From Flavobacteriaceae bacterium (GTDB lineage Bacteria > Bacteroidota > Bacteroidia > Flavobacteriales > Flavobacteriaceae): 64,000 bases of DNA. The notes beneath the pieces are model-generated. The model was not told the DNA's origin, did not search any database, and was given only the letters and a program-made list of their open reading frames with translations. Positions 1 through 9,292 of the stretch are shown here, in pieces; the first letter of the stretch is position 1; each line of letters opens with the position of its first letter. The DNA is taken from contig JABABD010000008.1 of the NCBI GenBank assembly GCA_014238425.1, positions 1 through 64,000 of the forward strand, read 5' to 3'. Made by a program: the position numbers and the translations under genes.

Positions 1-770
1 GTTGGATGATACGTTATCGTATAATCTGCCACATTCTGGGCACCATAAACAGTAGCATTGAAACCCGCCAGGTCCAAGGTCCAAAAACCATCATTGTCAT
101 CATCACAGATCAACTGGTCTAAAACCAAATTGGCAGTGGGTAAAACTCTTACAATTAAATCAACCGTAGCCGTATCATAACAATTTTCATTATCTACATT
201 CTCAATTCTAACAACTATTTGCTGATTATTGGCAAGCATATTGGTATAGGACAATGGTAAAGGTGAAACATCATTATCCGCATCCGATTGATTTAGGTGA
301 TACGTAATATTAAATTGTAAAGGATTTTGAGCACCTAAAACCTGAGCAGCTTGTGAATTTAAATCAAACTCCATAAATCCATCGTTATTATCATCACAAA
401 GCTCATAAATAAAAGGGGTTGTAGATGGTGTATCAAAAACATCAAAAATAAAACTTCCCGTATCGAAACAAGTAGCATTGGCATTACTTTCAATACGATA
501 AAAAATTTCTTCTTGCTGATATGCTACTGAATTTGTGTAAGGATTAGGCAAAACACCAATATCTGCATCTGCATCTACCTGATTTGCATGATATGTAATT
601 GTAAAGTCGATAGCATTTTGAGCATCCAATATTTGAGTGTTTAATGATGTTAGATCTATAGACCAAAAACCATCATTATCATCATCACAGATTAATCCAT
701 CATTAGGTACAATTGTATTGGCTACTGGTTGCGGACTAAACACTACATTAAACTCTTCTGTTTCAATAAG
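1..770 (-). repeat. Tandem 291-bp (97-codon) protein-coding repeat
   Basis: The plus-strand string ccatcattrtcatcatcaca, which encodes CDDDNDGF on the minus strand, starts at 88 and 670, with a diverged copy at 379. Both intervals are exactly 291 bp, so the units are 97 codons with no indel between them. Each unit also contains an AQN..DF.ITYH block and a D-A-D segment. More units probably continue beyond the window edge. Confidence 0.8.
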
Positions 771-1478
771 AACATTGCTCGCATTATATTTTTCGACCAG
801 ATATACTGCACTTGGGGCTGTTACGTTAGATAATATCGGACCCGTTTCTGGAAGCAATACACCGTTTTGAAACCATATATAACTTGTTGCATTGGCATCA
901 GTAGCATCCAACATACCGATATCACCTTCACAAAAATCTACTTGACTTAAAATTGAACAATCCGTTGCTCCTGAGCTAGGATCCCCAGAATTTGTTTGCT
1001 CAACTTGGATAAAACCTGGAACATTATCAAAATTAGTTATAAGAAGAATATAAGTATCTCCTGCTTGAGCATCATTTATGACAAAACTCTCAACAGGATC
1101 AGGAGCAAAACTGCAAGCAACAGTATTTAATGCCGTAAGGTTACTACAATTAGAGCTATTATTAAAGGGTCCGTAGCAAATAAAATCTACATCTATGCCA
1201 GCACCCATAAAATCTTGTTGGGCATTTTGTGAAATTGTAATATTGATATCCCCCGTTGAACCTATTTGTAAAAAATACCACGCTGGATTTGGCTGAGAAC
1301 CTAAACAGCCATAATCTGGACCAGCTTCAGCAGCAACCCCTCCTGAAGTGTTAGCAAAAACTATCGATGATCCACCAGCACACAAAGGATCTGCTTTTGA
1401 ACAAATTGCTCCTTGTCCAAACATCAATGAACTACAGATAGTAGCAACAAAAAATATAACGTAGTTTACTCTATTCAT
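1..1478 (-). CDS. Large secreted repeat protein, 5' part (likely type IX secretion cargo)
   Basis: The open frame runs from an ATG at 1478 to the window edge without a stop, so only about 492 N-terminal residues are visible. Residues 1-21 form a signal peptide ending in FGQ. A Cys-rich domain follows, in the style of bacterial pre-peptidase or adhesin modules, then an Ig-like segment (CEGDIGMLDATDANATSYIW). From about residue 260 there are tandem units whose hallmark, CDDDNDGF followed by a W/M and DL, recurs every 97 residues. The DxDxDG-like cluster suggests calcium binding (inference). This architecture is common in flavobacterial surface proteins that end in a CHU_C sorting domain, but that end lies outside the window. 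The start overlaps the stop of the upstream small gene by 8 bp (ATGAATAG), which suggests translational coupling. Confidence 0.85.
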   Translation of the reverse strand, partial: MNRVNYVIFFVATICSSLMFGQGAICSKADPLCAGGSSIVFANTSGGVAAEAGPDYGCLGSQPNPAWYFLQIGSTGDINITISQNAQQDFMGAGIDVDFICYGPFNNSSNCSNLTALNTVACSFAPDPVESFVINDAQAGDTYILLITNFDNVPGFIQVEQTNSGDPSSGATDCSILSQVDFCEGDIGMLDATDANATSYIWFQNGVLLPETGPILSNVTAPSAVYLVEKYNASNVLIETEEFNVVFSPQPVANTIVPNDGLICDDDNDGFWSIDLTSLNTQILDAQNAIDFTITYHANQVDADADIGVLPNPYTNSVAYQQEEIFYRIESNANATCFDTGSFIFDVFDTPSTTPFIYELCDDNNDGFMEFDLNSQAAQVLGAQNPLQFNITYHLNQSDADNDVSPLPLSYTNMLANNQQIVVRIENVDNENCYDTATVDLIVRVLPTANLVLDQLICDDDNDGFWTLDLAGFNATVYGAQNVADYTITYHP

Positions 1479-1812
1479 TTGTTTTCTTGAATCTATAATT
1501 CTTATTAGGTTCAATACTTAACCTGTCTTTTTTAAACAAGTAAAATTGTTCTTCATTTAAGATTTCATAAATCTCAAGATGTTCCTTTTTTAAAAGTGTA
1601 TTATAATCTTGGTTGTTCAATTGAACATTATTGAATCGCGATGCATTTTTCAAAAGAATATTTTTCAGTTTTCTTTTTTGCTTATTATCAAGTTTTAATG
1701 CTTCGGTGTACTGATCGACAAGAATTGCTTCAGCTCTCTGTTCTTGTGAAAATCCATAGAATCCAGAACACAAGAAAACGCCGGTCAAGATGACCTTGAA
1801 TATGTATTTCAT
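1471..1812 (-). CDS. Small secreted protein, possibly Spy/CpxP-like
   Basis: 113 residues with an N-terminal signal peptide (about 1-22, ending GFSQ) and a charged, mostly helical mature part. That part contains LKLDNKQKRKLKNIL and ILNEEQFYLFKK. Lysine-rich helices of this 'x..Q..KI..IL' type resemble small periplasmic Spy-like or LTXXQ proteins, but no family signature is clear. It is the upstream member of a two-gene unit: its stop overlaps the start of the large repeat protein. It may therefore act with, or on, that exported protein (inference). Function unknown. Confidence 0.7.
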   Translation of the reverse strand: MKYIFKVILTGVFLCSGFYGFSQEQRAEAILVDQYTEALKLDNKQKRKLKNILLKNASRFNNVQLNNQDYNTLLKKEHLEIYEILNEEQFYLFKKDRLSIEPNKNYRFKKTNE

Positions 1813-1955
1813 TGTCTTTATTTAATATATAACAGATATAAAAATCAAAACCCTACCCTAATTGTCAAGAAATTTAAGAAAATATTAAGTAAGTGACTAT
1901 TAATTATCGACGAATTAATTATTTGTTAAGGTGTAATGCAAACAACCTAAATTCT

Positions 1956-1963
1956 TATCTTTG
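1956..1963 (+). promoter_or_regulatory. -7 box of folE promoter
   Basis: TATCTTTG is a perfect match to the Bacteroidota -7 consensus TAnnTTTG, 43 bp before the folE ATG. No clear TTTG -33 box lies at the usual spacing. Confidence 0.55.
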
Positions 1964-2006
1964 CAAACTATTACTCACAGCATCGTGAGTTTAAAGTATA
2001 ATTGTT

Positions 2007-2684
2007 ATGAAGATGGATGGACATATAGAAGACTTTGAATCTTTAGGAGATAATCATTTCAGTGCTTCTGCAGAAACGCCTATGAGAAAGGATGCTTTCA
2101 AATTATCTCAAGAAGAAAAAATTGATATCATTAAAGATGATGTACGTCATATTTTAGAAACCTTAGGATTAGATCTTACTGACGACAGCCTAAAAGGAAC
2201 TCCAAATCGCGTGGCTAAAATGTTTGTAAAAGAAATTTTTGGAGGATTAAATCCTGAAAACAAACCCTCAGCGTCAACGTTTGACAATAAATACAAGTAT
2301 GGCGAAATGCTCGTTGAAAAGAACATTACATTATATTCTACTTGCGAACATCATTTATTACCCATAGTAGGGAGAGCTCATGTAGCCTATATTTCTAATG
2401 GAACTGTTGTTGGGTTATCTAAAATAAATCGAATTGTCGATTATTTTGCAAAGAGACCTCAAGTTCAAGAACGATTGACCATCCAAATTGTAGAAGAACT
2501 CCAAAAAGTATTAGAGACTAAAGACGTTGCATGTGTTATAGATGCTAAGCATTTATGTGTTAATTCTCGTGGTATTCGCGACATTGAAAGCAGTACCGTT
2601 ACGTCTGAATTTGGTGGACAATTCAAAGACAAGCAAACACGGCAGGAATTTTTAGATTATATTAAGTTAGACACGTCTTTTTAA
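2007..2684 (+). CDS. folE: GTP cyclohydrolase I
   Basis: Converts GTP to 7,8-dihydroneopterin triphosphate, the first step of folate/pterin synthesis and also the entry to queuosine precursors; queE lies elsewhere in the window. The 225-residue length is normal. Visible signatures are [19 protein letters not shown], with the zinc-binding Cys and catalytic His residues, [20 protein letters not shown], and [15 protein letters not shown] with the second zinc Cys. An ATG at 2013 is an alternative start. cysS follows after one base, so the two are co-transcribed. Confidence 0.97.
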   Translation: MKMDGHIEDFESLGDNHFSASAETPMRKDAFKLSQEEKIDIIKDDVRHILETLGLDLTDDSLKGTPNRVAKMFVKEIFGGLNPENKPSASTFDNKYKYGEMLVEKNITLYSTCEHHLLPIVGRAHVAYISNGTVVGLSKINRIVDYFAKRPQVQERLTIQIVEELQKVLETKDVACVIDAKHLCVNSRGIRDIESSTVTSEFGGQFKDKQTRQEFLDYIKLDTSF

Positions 2685-2685
2685 T

Positions 2686-4167
2686 ATGCAGCTCTACAAG
2701 CAACAAGACATAAAAATATACAACTCACTTACAGGAAAAAAAGATCTCTTTACACCTATTAATGATGGGTATGTAGGTATGTATGTATGCGGACCAACAG
2801 TTTACAGCAATGTTCATTTAGGTAATGTACGCACTTTCATGTCTTTTGACATGATTTTTAGGTATTTCAAACATTTAGGCTACAAAGTTCGTTATGTTAG
2901 AAATATTACTGACGCTGGTCATTTAGAAAATGACGCAGATGAAGGCGAAGATCGTATTGCAAAGAAAGCACGTTTAGAAGAAATAGAACCTATGGAAGTG
3001 GTTCAGCGTTATACGGTAGATTTTCATACTATTTTAAACCTTTTTAATTTCTTACCACCAAGTATTGAACCTACGGCTACTGGACATATCATTGAGCAAA
3101 TCGAAATCATTAAATCCATTATAGATAAAGGTTTAGCCTATGAAGTTAATGGATCTGTCTATTTTGATGTTCTCAAATACAACGAAACAAATAATTACGG
3201 CAAATTAAGTGGTAGAAACATAGAGGACCTTATACACAACACCAGAGCTCTTGATGGTCAAAGTGATAAAAAGAATCCTCAAGATTTTGCACTTTGGAAA
3301 AAAGCTGAACCTCAGCATATCATGCGTTGGCCGTCACCATGGAGTGATGGTTTCCCAGGATGGCATTTAGAATGTACTGCTATGAGTACAAAATACTTAG
3401 GTGAACATTTTGACATACATGGTGGCGGAATGGATTTAAAATTCCCACATCATGAATGTGAAATTGCTCAGGCCGAAGCATGGAATGGACAAACCCCTGT
3501 CAATACTTGGATGCATGCTAATATGCTCATCATGAATGGCAAAAAAATGGCCAAATCTACAGGCAACTACATTTTGCCAAATGAAATATTTAACGGAAAC
3601 AATTCGCATATAACAAAAGCCTATTTGCCAAGTGTTGCGCGATTTTTCATGCTACAAGCAAATTATCGAAGTGTTCTAGATTTCACAAACGATGGACTTC
3701 TAGCAAGTGAGAAAGGATTCTTTCGATTAATGGAGGCAATTGATCTTTTAACAAATCTTAAAACAGATTCTACAACAACATTTGATATTAGTGCTTGGAA
3801 ACAGACTTGTTATGACGCCATGAATGACGATTTTAATTCTCCTGTTGTTATAGCTAATTTGTTTGAGGTCGTTAAATTCATTCATCAAATCAAGGAAGGA
3901 AAAGCTACCATCACAGAATCAGATTTAAAATTACTTAGGACTACTATCGATTCATTTGCATTTGATATATTAGGATTGGAAAATCCTTCAAAAATCAAAG
4001 ACAATTCGGGAAAATTAGAAGGCGCTGTTGAGTTGTTAATTAAAATGAGACAAGAAGCAAGAGCCAATAAGGATTTTGCGTTATCTGATAAAATCAGGGA
4101 TGAATTGCTTGAAGCTGGTATTCAGCTTAAAGATGGTAAAGAAGGCACTACGTTTACGACTAATTAA
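2686..4167 (+). CDS. cysS: Cysteinyl-tRNA synthetase
   Basis: Class I synthetase that charges tRNA-Cys. 493 residues. The HIGH motif appears as HLGN in [14 protein letters not shown], the normal form for CysRS. The KMSKS motif appears as KKMAKSTGN. Zinc ligands are visible in [17 protein letters not shown] and [13 protein letters not shown]. The C-terminal part ([23 protein letters not shown]) is the usual CysRS helical tail. The start ATG lies 1 bp after the folE stop (TAATATG), implying a tight operon. Confidence 0.97.
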   Translation: MQLYKQQDIKIYNSLTGKKDLFTPINDGYVGMYVCGPTVYSNVHLGNVRTFMSFDMIFRYFKHLGYKVRYVRNITDAGHLENDADEGEDRIAKKARLEEIEPMEVVQRYTVDFHTILNLFNFLPPSIEPTATGHIIEQIEIIKSIIDKGLAYEVNGSVYFDVLKYNETNNYGKLSGRNIEDLIHNTRALDGQSDKKNPQDFALWKKAEPQHIMRWPSPWSDGFPGWHLECTAMSTKYLGEHFDIHGGGMDLKFPHHECEIAQAEAWNGQTPVNTWMHANMLIMNGKKMAKSTGNYILPNEIFNGNNSHITKAYLPSVARFFMLQANYRSVLDFTNDGLLASEKGFFRLMEAIDLLTNLKTDSTTTFDISAWKQTCYDAMNDDFNSPVVIANLFEVVKFIHQIKEGKATITESDLKLLRTTIDSFAFDILGLENPSKIKDNSGKLEGAVELLIKMRQEARANKDFALSDKIRDELLEAGIQLKDGKEGTTFTTN

Positions 4168-4209
4168 CCCATGATGAATATTTAATTATTTACTCAGTCC
4201 GTAACTGTT

Positions 4210-4446
4210 ATGAAAAAAATTCTCATAGCCCCCTTTTTGCTTTTAATTAAGATATACCAATATGGGATTTCTCCGTATACACCTGCCACTTGCAGGTTTC
4301 AGCCAACATGCTCTCACTATACAAAAGAAGCATTAGAAAGACATGGTATATTTACTGGTGGAAAATTGGCAATTAAAAGAATTTTTAGTTGTCATCCTTG
4401 GGGGAAATCGGGTTATGACCCTGTTCCTGAAAAGGATGACAACTAG
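4210..4446 (+). CDS. yidD: Membrane protein insertion efficiency factor YidD
   Basis: 78-residue protein that assists YidC-dependent membrane insertion. It has an N-terminal amphipathic or hydrophobic segment and the family signature with three conserved Cys ([15 protein letters not shown] and [15 protein letters not shown]). The extreme C-terminus here is EKDDN. A second copy of the 3' end 114 bp downstream encodes the same [12 protein letters not shown] but continues EPLEK to a stop. That downstream end is probably the older terminus, and the gene has received a new one. Confidence 0.93.
   Translation: MKKILIAPFLLLIKIYQYGISPYTPATCRFQPTCSHYTKEALERHGIFTGGKLAIKRIFSCHPWGKSGYDPVPEKDDN
4386..4445. 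repeat. 14-bp inverted repeat around the yidD 3' end
   Basis: TAGTTGTCATCCTT (4386-4399, coding for SCHP of YidD) is perfectly complementary to AAGGATGACAACTA (4432-4445), which overlaps the present stop codon. The 32-bp spacer is most of the duplicated segment. An inverted copy of coding sequence placed directly behind the duplicate is what a template switch during replication would leave. Confidence 0.8.
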
Positions 4447-4473
4447 GCCGACGCCACAGCTCGCCTGTTCACT

Positions 4474-4496
4474 AAAAATGTACACTGTACATTTTT
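4474..4496. repeat. Perfect 23-bp palindrome in the yidD insert
   Basis: AAAAATGTACA, one central C, then TGTACATTTTT: 11-bp perfect arms. It sits in a 64-bp insert (4446-4509) that starts with a GC-rich stretch (GGCCGACGCCACAGCTCGCC) unlike the AT-rich surroundings, so the insert looks foreign. It could be a protein-binding site or the core of a small dispersed element. Confidence 0.7.
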
Positions 4497-4509
4497 TAAC
4501 GTTCCATCG

Positions 4510-4563
4510 CCTTGGGGGAAATCGGGTTATGACCCTGTTCCTGAAGAACCTCTAGAAAAATAA
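4510..4563 (+). pseudogene. Displaced second copy of the yidD 3' end
   Basis: Positions 4510-4545 repeat 4396-4431 exactly (36 bp). Read in the yidD frame the copy gives [12 protein letters not shown] and then EPLEK and TAA at 4561-4563. It has no start of its own. It appears to be the original end of yidD, separated from the gene by an insert. Confidence 0.8.
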
Positions 4564-4632
4564 AAAAGCCTTTTATCTGTTTTTATAATCCCTTGGCAAT
4601 TCGCTATATTTACGATTGAAATTTGATATACT

Positions 4633-5553
4633 ATGAACACCCTAAAATTTGATTGGAATCCTCTTACTGGAATAGATATTTTTGGCAATTTTAAACTTCA
4701 TTTCTATAGTCTTATGTGGGTGGTTGCTTTTATACTGGGCTGGTATATCATGAAACGCATTTTTACTCGCGAGAAAATAAACATTGAGTTTTTAGACCCG
4801 TTATTTTTATATACAGTTTTAGCAACTATGTTGGGTGCTAGATTAGGACATGTGCTGTTCTATCAAGCGGAATTAATACAAGAGGATTTCTTTAGTATAT
4901 TTCTTCCTTTTAGATTCAATCCAGAATTTCAATTTACAGGATTCCAAGGGTTGGCGAGTCATGGTGCTGCAGTAGGTATCATTATTGGTATGTACTTATA
5001 TAGAAGAAAGTATAAGTACAAATCTCTGATGTGGATACTGGACCGTGTTGTCATTACCGTAGCATCTGGAGCCATTTTTATTAGGGTAGGAAACTTTATC
5101 AACTCAGAAATTATCGGGAAGATTACAGATTCTGCATTTGGTGTTAGGTTCATCCAGGAATTTTATGGTGAACGTGAGATTGTACAAAAAACAGGAATCA
5201 AGAACGTTAAGGAAGCATATAACTCAGTAATGAATAATCCGGAATTATTGGAAGCCGTTCCATACAGACATCCAGCACAGTTGTACGAAGCTTTTTGCTA
5301 TTTTATCATGTTCTGGGTTTTATGGTTTGTTTACACTAAAACAGATAAAGGCAATAAGCCAGGATTTTTGTTTGGACTTTTCCTAGTCTTGCTTTGGACA
5401 ATTCGTTTCTTTATCGAATTCTTAAAGGAGCCTCAAGTGGCAGGTCGTGAAGACTACGTCTCCTTTATGAATACCGGGCAATTACTAAGTGTTCCACTTA
5501 TTCTGATAGGTCTTTATTTTATTTTTAGAAAAGTAACAGCAGTCACTAAATAG
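4633..5553 (+). CDS. lgt: Prolipoprotein diacylglyceryl transferase
   Basis: Inner-membrane enzyme that moves diacylglycerol from phosphatidylglycerol to the lipobox Cys of prelipoproteins. 306 residues with about seven hydrophobic segments. The Lgt signature is present around residues 150-160 (IRVGNFINSEIIG), as is HPAQLYEA and an RFFIEFLKEPQ segment near the end. The many lipoproteins in this window are its substrates. The DUF192 lipoprotein follows after 6 bp. TATATTTA at about 4602 is a one-mismatch -7 box. Confidence 0.96.
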   Translation: MNTLKFDWNPLTGIDIFGNFKLHFYSLMWVVAFILGWYIMKRIFTREKINIEFLDPLFLYTVLATMLGARLGHVLFYQAELIQEDFFSIFLPFRFNPEFQFTGFQGLASHGAAVGIIIGMYLYRRKYKYKSLMWILDRVVITVASGAIFIRVGNFINSEIIGKITDSAFGVRFIQEFYGEREIVQKTGIKNVKEAYNSVMNNPELLEAVPYRHPAQLYEAFCYFIMFWVLWFVYTKTDKGNKPGFLFGLFLVLLWTIRFFIEFLKEPQVAGREDYVSFMNTGQLLSVPLILIGLYFIFRKVTAVTK

Positions 5554-5559
5554 TTCATC

Positions 5560-6045
5560 ATGAAATCATATGTTATAATAGCAGTTGCGTCATTAGTTAT
5601 GGCAACATCATGTAAGGATAAAAAAAAAGATTTCAAACAAGTGGAAGTAGCATTTAAGAAAGAAGGTGAATTAATCTTATACAAATCTACTTCAGACTCC
5701 ATTATTACTAAGTTCGATATCGAAATAGCGGATACAGATTACGATGTGCAAACAGGTTTAATGTACAGAACCTCAATGAAAGGGAATAGAGGCATGCTAT
5801 TCGTATTTCCGACCATGAGGGAGCGCTTTTTCTATATGAAGAATACACGAATTTCTTTGGATCTTATTTACTTAGATGACAAAAAAAACATTGTCAGTTT
5901 TCAAGAAAATGCACAGCCTTTTAATGAAGCTCAATTGCCTTCTAAAGTACCAGCGCAATATGTATTGGAAGTCAATGCAGGTTTAGCCGAAAAATGGTTA
6001 TTAGAAATTGGAGATCGAATGGAATATACCGACACTTCTAATTAA
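5560..6045 (+). CDS. DUF192 family lipoprotein
   Basis: 161 residues with a lipoprotein signal (lipobox-like VMATSC, Cys about 18) and a DUF192 domain from about residue 48 (FDIEIADTDYDVQTGLMYR, GMLFVFP, MKNTRISLDLIYLD, VLEVNAG). DUF192 proteins are small, usually exported beta-rich domains of unknown activity. The gene is directly behind lgt, the enzyme that would lipidate it, and shares its terminator. Confidence 0.88.
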   Translation: MKSYVIIAVASLVMATSCKDKKKDFKQVEVAFKKEGELILYKSTSDSIITKFDIEIADTDYDVQTGLMYRTSMKGNRGMLFVFPTMRERFFYMKNTRISLDLIYLDDKKNIVSFQENAQPFNEAQLPSKVPAQYVLEVNAGLAEKWLLEIGDRMEYTDTSN

Positions 6046-6056
6046 ACAATATGATA

Positions 6057-6106
6057 ATATTAAACAAAAAAGGGTTGCCATATAGCTACCCTTTTTTGTT
6101 TAATAT
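6057..6106. terminator. Bidirectional terminator between DUF192 gene and secDF
   Basis: Perfect 19-bp arms (6057-6075 and 6088-6106) with A/T tracts at the base on both strands. It serves the converging lgt unit and secDF. Confidence 0.85.
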
Positions 6107-6135
6107 TCCTGCTTTCACAGAAATCATAACTCGTA

Positions 6136-9096
6136 TTAATCTTTTTTCTTTCCCTTAGACACTGTGTCAAACATAGTAGGTGTTGCAATAAATACAGACG
6201 AATATGTACCTACAATTACACCAATAATTAAGGCGAACATAAATCCTCTAAGTGAATCTCCACCGAAAATGAATATTGCTAATAACACCACTAAGGTCGT
6301 TAAAGATGTATTCAATGTTCTACTCAATGTACTATTTAATGCCCCATTTACAGTCCTCCCTAAATCCCAACTTGTATGTTCATTCAAGAATTCACGAATT
6401 CTATCAAATACTACCACTGTATCATTCAGTGAGTAACCAATAACTGTTAATATTGCTGCAATGAATGCCTGATTTATTTCCATATTAAAAGGTAATAAAC
6501 CATATGCCAATGAGAATATACCAAGTACAATAATAACATCATGAAAGACAGCCAATACAGCTCCTAAAGAAAATTGCCATTTCTTAAACCTGAACAAGAT
6601 ATAGAAGAATACAACTAGCAAAGATCCAAAAATAGCCAAAAAGGACGCATTCTTTATATCATCTGCAATAGTAGGTCCTACTTTACTCTTACGTAAGCGT
6701 CCTATCTTTTCTTCTCCAGAACCATCAATGAACTTGGCATAGGTCATACCACTAGGTAAAAACTCTTGAAGACTCTTAAACAGCATATTCTCTATTTCTG
6801 CATCTATCTCAGCTGTATTTTCATCCACCTTATATTTTGTTGAAATTTTCAATTGATTAGGCGCCCCTAATGTTTTTACTTCAGAACTGCCAAAAGTAGC
6901 ATCTAAACTAGTTTTTATTTCCTCTGTATTGACATTTTGAGGGAAACGCACTTGATACTCTCGCCCACCAATAAAGTCGATTCCTTGATCTAATCCTTTA
7001 GTTGACAATGAGAATAGGCTAACCGTTAATAAAATTCCAGAAACTACATAAGCAATTTTACGTTTTCCAAGGAAATTAATATTCATATTAGTAAATAACC
7101 CTTTTGTTAAAGGTGTTGAGAAATTCAACTTCGTATTTCCTTTTCTACCAACATACCAATCAACTAATAGGCGCGTGATAAAAATCGCAGTGAACAACGA
7201 CGTTGCAATACCTATTAAAAGTGTTGTTGCAAATCCTTTAATTGGTCCTGTACCAAATATAAATAGAATAATAGCTGTTAAACCTGTTGTAATATTCGCA
7301 TCTAAGATTGAAGATAAGGCATTACCGAAACCATCTTTTACAGCGTCTTTTAGCGCTTTGCCTTTAGATAATTCCTCCTTAATCCTTTCAAAGATAAGCA
7401 CATTAGCATCCACAGACATACCAATAGTTAACACAATACCCGCAATTCCAGGAAGCGTTAATACAGCTCCTAAACCAGATAATACCCCAAAAATCAATAA
7501 AATATTGAACAATAAGGCTATATCCGCAAAAATACCAGCTTTGCCATAATAGAAAACCATCCATATAAGTACTAAGGCCAATGCAATTAAGAATGAGCTT
7601 GTACCACTACTAATAGCTTCTTGGCCTAAGGATGCTCCTATTTCATCTGCTTGAATAATTTCAGCCGAAGCAGGAAGTTTACCTGCTCTTAATACGTTAG
7701 CTAAATCCTTTGCTTCATTTAATGTATAATTCCCTGTTATTTCTGAATTACCTCCAGATATAGCACCTCGCGTAACGCCTGGTGCAGAATAAATAACATC
7801 ATCCAATGAAATTGCAATTAAACTCTTTTGAGTATATGCTTGGCCAGTCATCTCCTCCCATTTCTTAGCACCAACTCCATTCATTTGCATAGTAACTCTA
7901 GGCTCATTGGTTAGTGTAAATTCCTGTCTTGCATCTACTACAACTGCACCCCCAAGAGGAGGTTTATTTTCTCTATTACCCACAAGAGCATATACATCAA
8001 CTAATTCACTAGTTTCACTCTCTAATCCAATGGCAAACTTAGTATATCTTTTTTCTGCTGGTAATAGCGAGCGTACTTGAGGCATGTTCAAATATTTTAG
8101 AACAAGTTCCTTATCCTTTTTATTGATTTGAAACATACCGCCTTGAGCACTAGGCCCTTGAATTCTTAACGGGTTTAAGTTCTCTGTTTGAATTGAATCT
8201 GCATTTGTTTCTCCAAGTAACTTTTCTATTTCATCATCACTTGTAGTTTCCCCATCTTGAGATTCAGTCTCTTTTACTTGCGGTTTTTCATCAACAATAT
8301 CTCTAAGCAAATTATTAGCTTGCCCAACAAAATTATTAATTGCTTGACTATTCTCTACAAACCAAAACTCAAGTTGCGCTGTACTCGATACTAATTTCTT
8401 TATTCTTTCTACATCCTTAGCTCCAGGCAATTCTAATGCTATTCTGGCTGATTTTCCTAAACGTTGAATATTCGGCGATGTAACACCAAACTTATCAATA
8501 CGTTTACGTAATACTTCAAAAGCAGATTCTATTGACTCATCTATTTTCCTTTCAAGGACTTTTTTAACGTCGTCATCTGAAGAGTTGAAATCTATCTTTT
8601 CCTCACTCAAGTTTCTAGTGGCAAAAATATCTGGAGATGCTAATTTTGAATCTCCTTTAATATCATCCCAAGCCTCATAAAATGACTCTAGATACGTATC
8701 TTGACTATCTTTCTGTAACTCATCAGCATTGTTCAATGCCTTATTGAACATTGGGTCTTTGCTGTCATTTGCCAATCCTAATAGAATATCTTTTACAGAC
8801 ACTTGAAGAATTACATTGATACCTCCTTTAAGATCTAAACCAAGATTCATGGCCTTATCTTTCACTTCTTTATATGTGAAGTCAGAAATACCTAAATTAA
8901 AAACCTTTTGATTAGTAAGAGAATCTAGATAGTTTACTTCTCCAGCATTGATCTCATCTGTAGCTTGGTATTTACTTTCGGCATATTGTTTAGCCTCTTT
9001 TTCAATAGCGTTACTCTTAAATGTGAACGATAGTTGGTACAAACTTACCAGTCCGAACAAAATGGCAAACAGCTTTACTACTCCTTTATTTTGCAT
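6136..9096 (-). CDS. secDF: Fused protein translocase subunit SecDF
   Basis: Sec accessory membrane protein that uses the proton gradient to help pull exported proteins across the inner membrane. At 986 residues it combines SecD and SecF in one chain, the usual Bacteroidota form. The SecD signature LGLDLKGGINVILQV lies near residue 85. The SecD membrane part follows at about 490-660 (GMSVDANVLIFERIKEEL). The SecF half starts near 675 with IDFIGGREYQV and GYSLNDTVVVFDRIREFL. The extra acidic stretch near residues 275-295 (ETESQDGETTSDDEIEKLLG) is a variable linker in the periplasmic part. Confidence 0.97.
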   Translation of the reverse strand: MQNKGVVKLFAILFGLVSLYQLSFTFKSNAIEKEAKQYAESKYQATDEINAGEVNYLDSLTNQKVFNLGISDFTYKEVKDKAMNLGLDLKGGINVILQVSVKDILLGLANDSKDPMFNKALNNADELQKDSQDTYLESFYEAWDDIKGDSKLASPDIFATRNLSEEKIDFNSSDDDVKKVLERKIDESIESAFEVLRKRIDKFGVTSPNIQRLGKSARIALELPGAKDVERIKKLVSSTAQLEFWFVENSQAINNFVGQANNLLRDIVDEKPQVKETESQDGETTSDDEIEKLLGETNADSIQTENLNPLRIQGPSAQGGMFQINKKDKELVLKYLNMPQVRSLLPAEKRYTKFAIGLESETSELVDVYALVGNRENKPPLGGAVVVDARQEFTLTNEPRVTMQMNGVGAKKWEEMTGQAYTQKSLIAISLDDVIYSAPGVTRGAISGGNSEITGNYTLNEAKDLANVLRAGKLPASAEIIQADEIGASLGQEAISSGTSSFLIALALVLIWMVFYYGKAGIFADIALLFNILLIFGVLSGLGAVLTLPGIAGIVLTIGMSVDANVLIFERIKEELSKGKALKDAVKDGFGNALSSILDANITTGLTAIILFIFGTGPIKGFATTLLIGIATSLFTAIFITRLLVDWYVGRKGNTKLNFSTPLTKGLFTNMNINFLGKRKIAYVVSGILLTVSLFSLSTKGLDQGIDFIGGREYQVRFPQNVNTEEIKTSLDATFGSSEVKTLGAPNQLKISTKYKVDENTAEIDAEIENMLFKSLQEFLPSGMTYAKFIDGSGEEKIGRLRKSKVGPTIADDIKNASFLAIFGSLLVVFFYILFRFKKWQFSLGAVLAVFHDVIIVLGIFSLAYGLLPFNMEINQAFIAAILTVIGYSLNDTVVVFDRIREFLNEHTSWDLGRTVNGALNSTLSRTLNTSLTTLVVLLAIFIFGGDSLRGFMFALIIGVIVGTYSSVFIATPTMFDTVSKGKKKD

Positions 9097-9133
9097 TTTT
9101 ATTATTTTTTTATGGTCAAATTCTTAAAACGAG

Positions 9134-9141
9134 CAAATATA
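9134..9141 (-). promoter_or_regulatory. -7 box of secDF promoter
   Basis: The minus strand reads TATATTTG, a perfect TAnnTTTG, 38 bp before the secDF ATG. Confidence 0.55.
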
Positions 9142-9292
9142 GAATTTACTGTATAATCTGACAATTATTTATATGTTTAAACATGATATTTACAATGTGA
9201 TTTGGGACTTATTTTTAAAGCCTAGCAATTTTTTAAAAAAAAGTTTATTGATGTTTCTTTGTCCAATAATAGTTGCTAAATATGAATCCCTT

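Noticed and set aside
637-870. Short plus-strand open frame inside the large secreted repeat gene
   Set aside because: Antisense shadow of the real minus-strand frame, which is continuous from 1478 to the window edge and has a signal peptide and regular repeats.
2686-4167. HLGN in place of HIGH in cysS as an anomaly
   Set aside because: This form is normal for cysteinyl-tRNA synthetases.
4343-4555. 70-residue open frame across the yidD duplication with a repeated [11 protein letters not shown] peptide
   Set aside because: It is the alternative frame of the duplicated yidD end. The repeated peptide simply reflects the 36-bp DNA repeat, and no start signal or family supports a gene.
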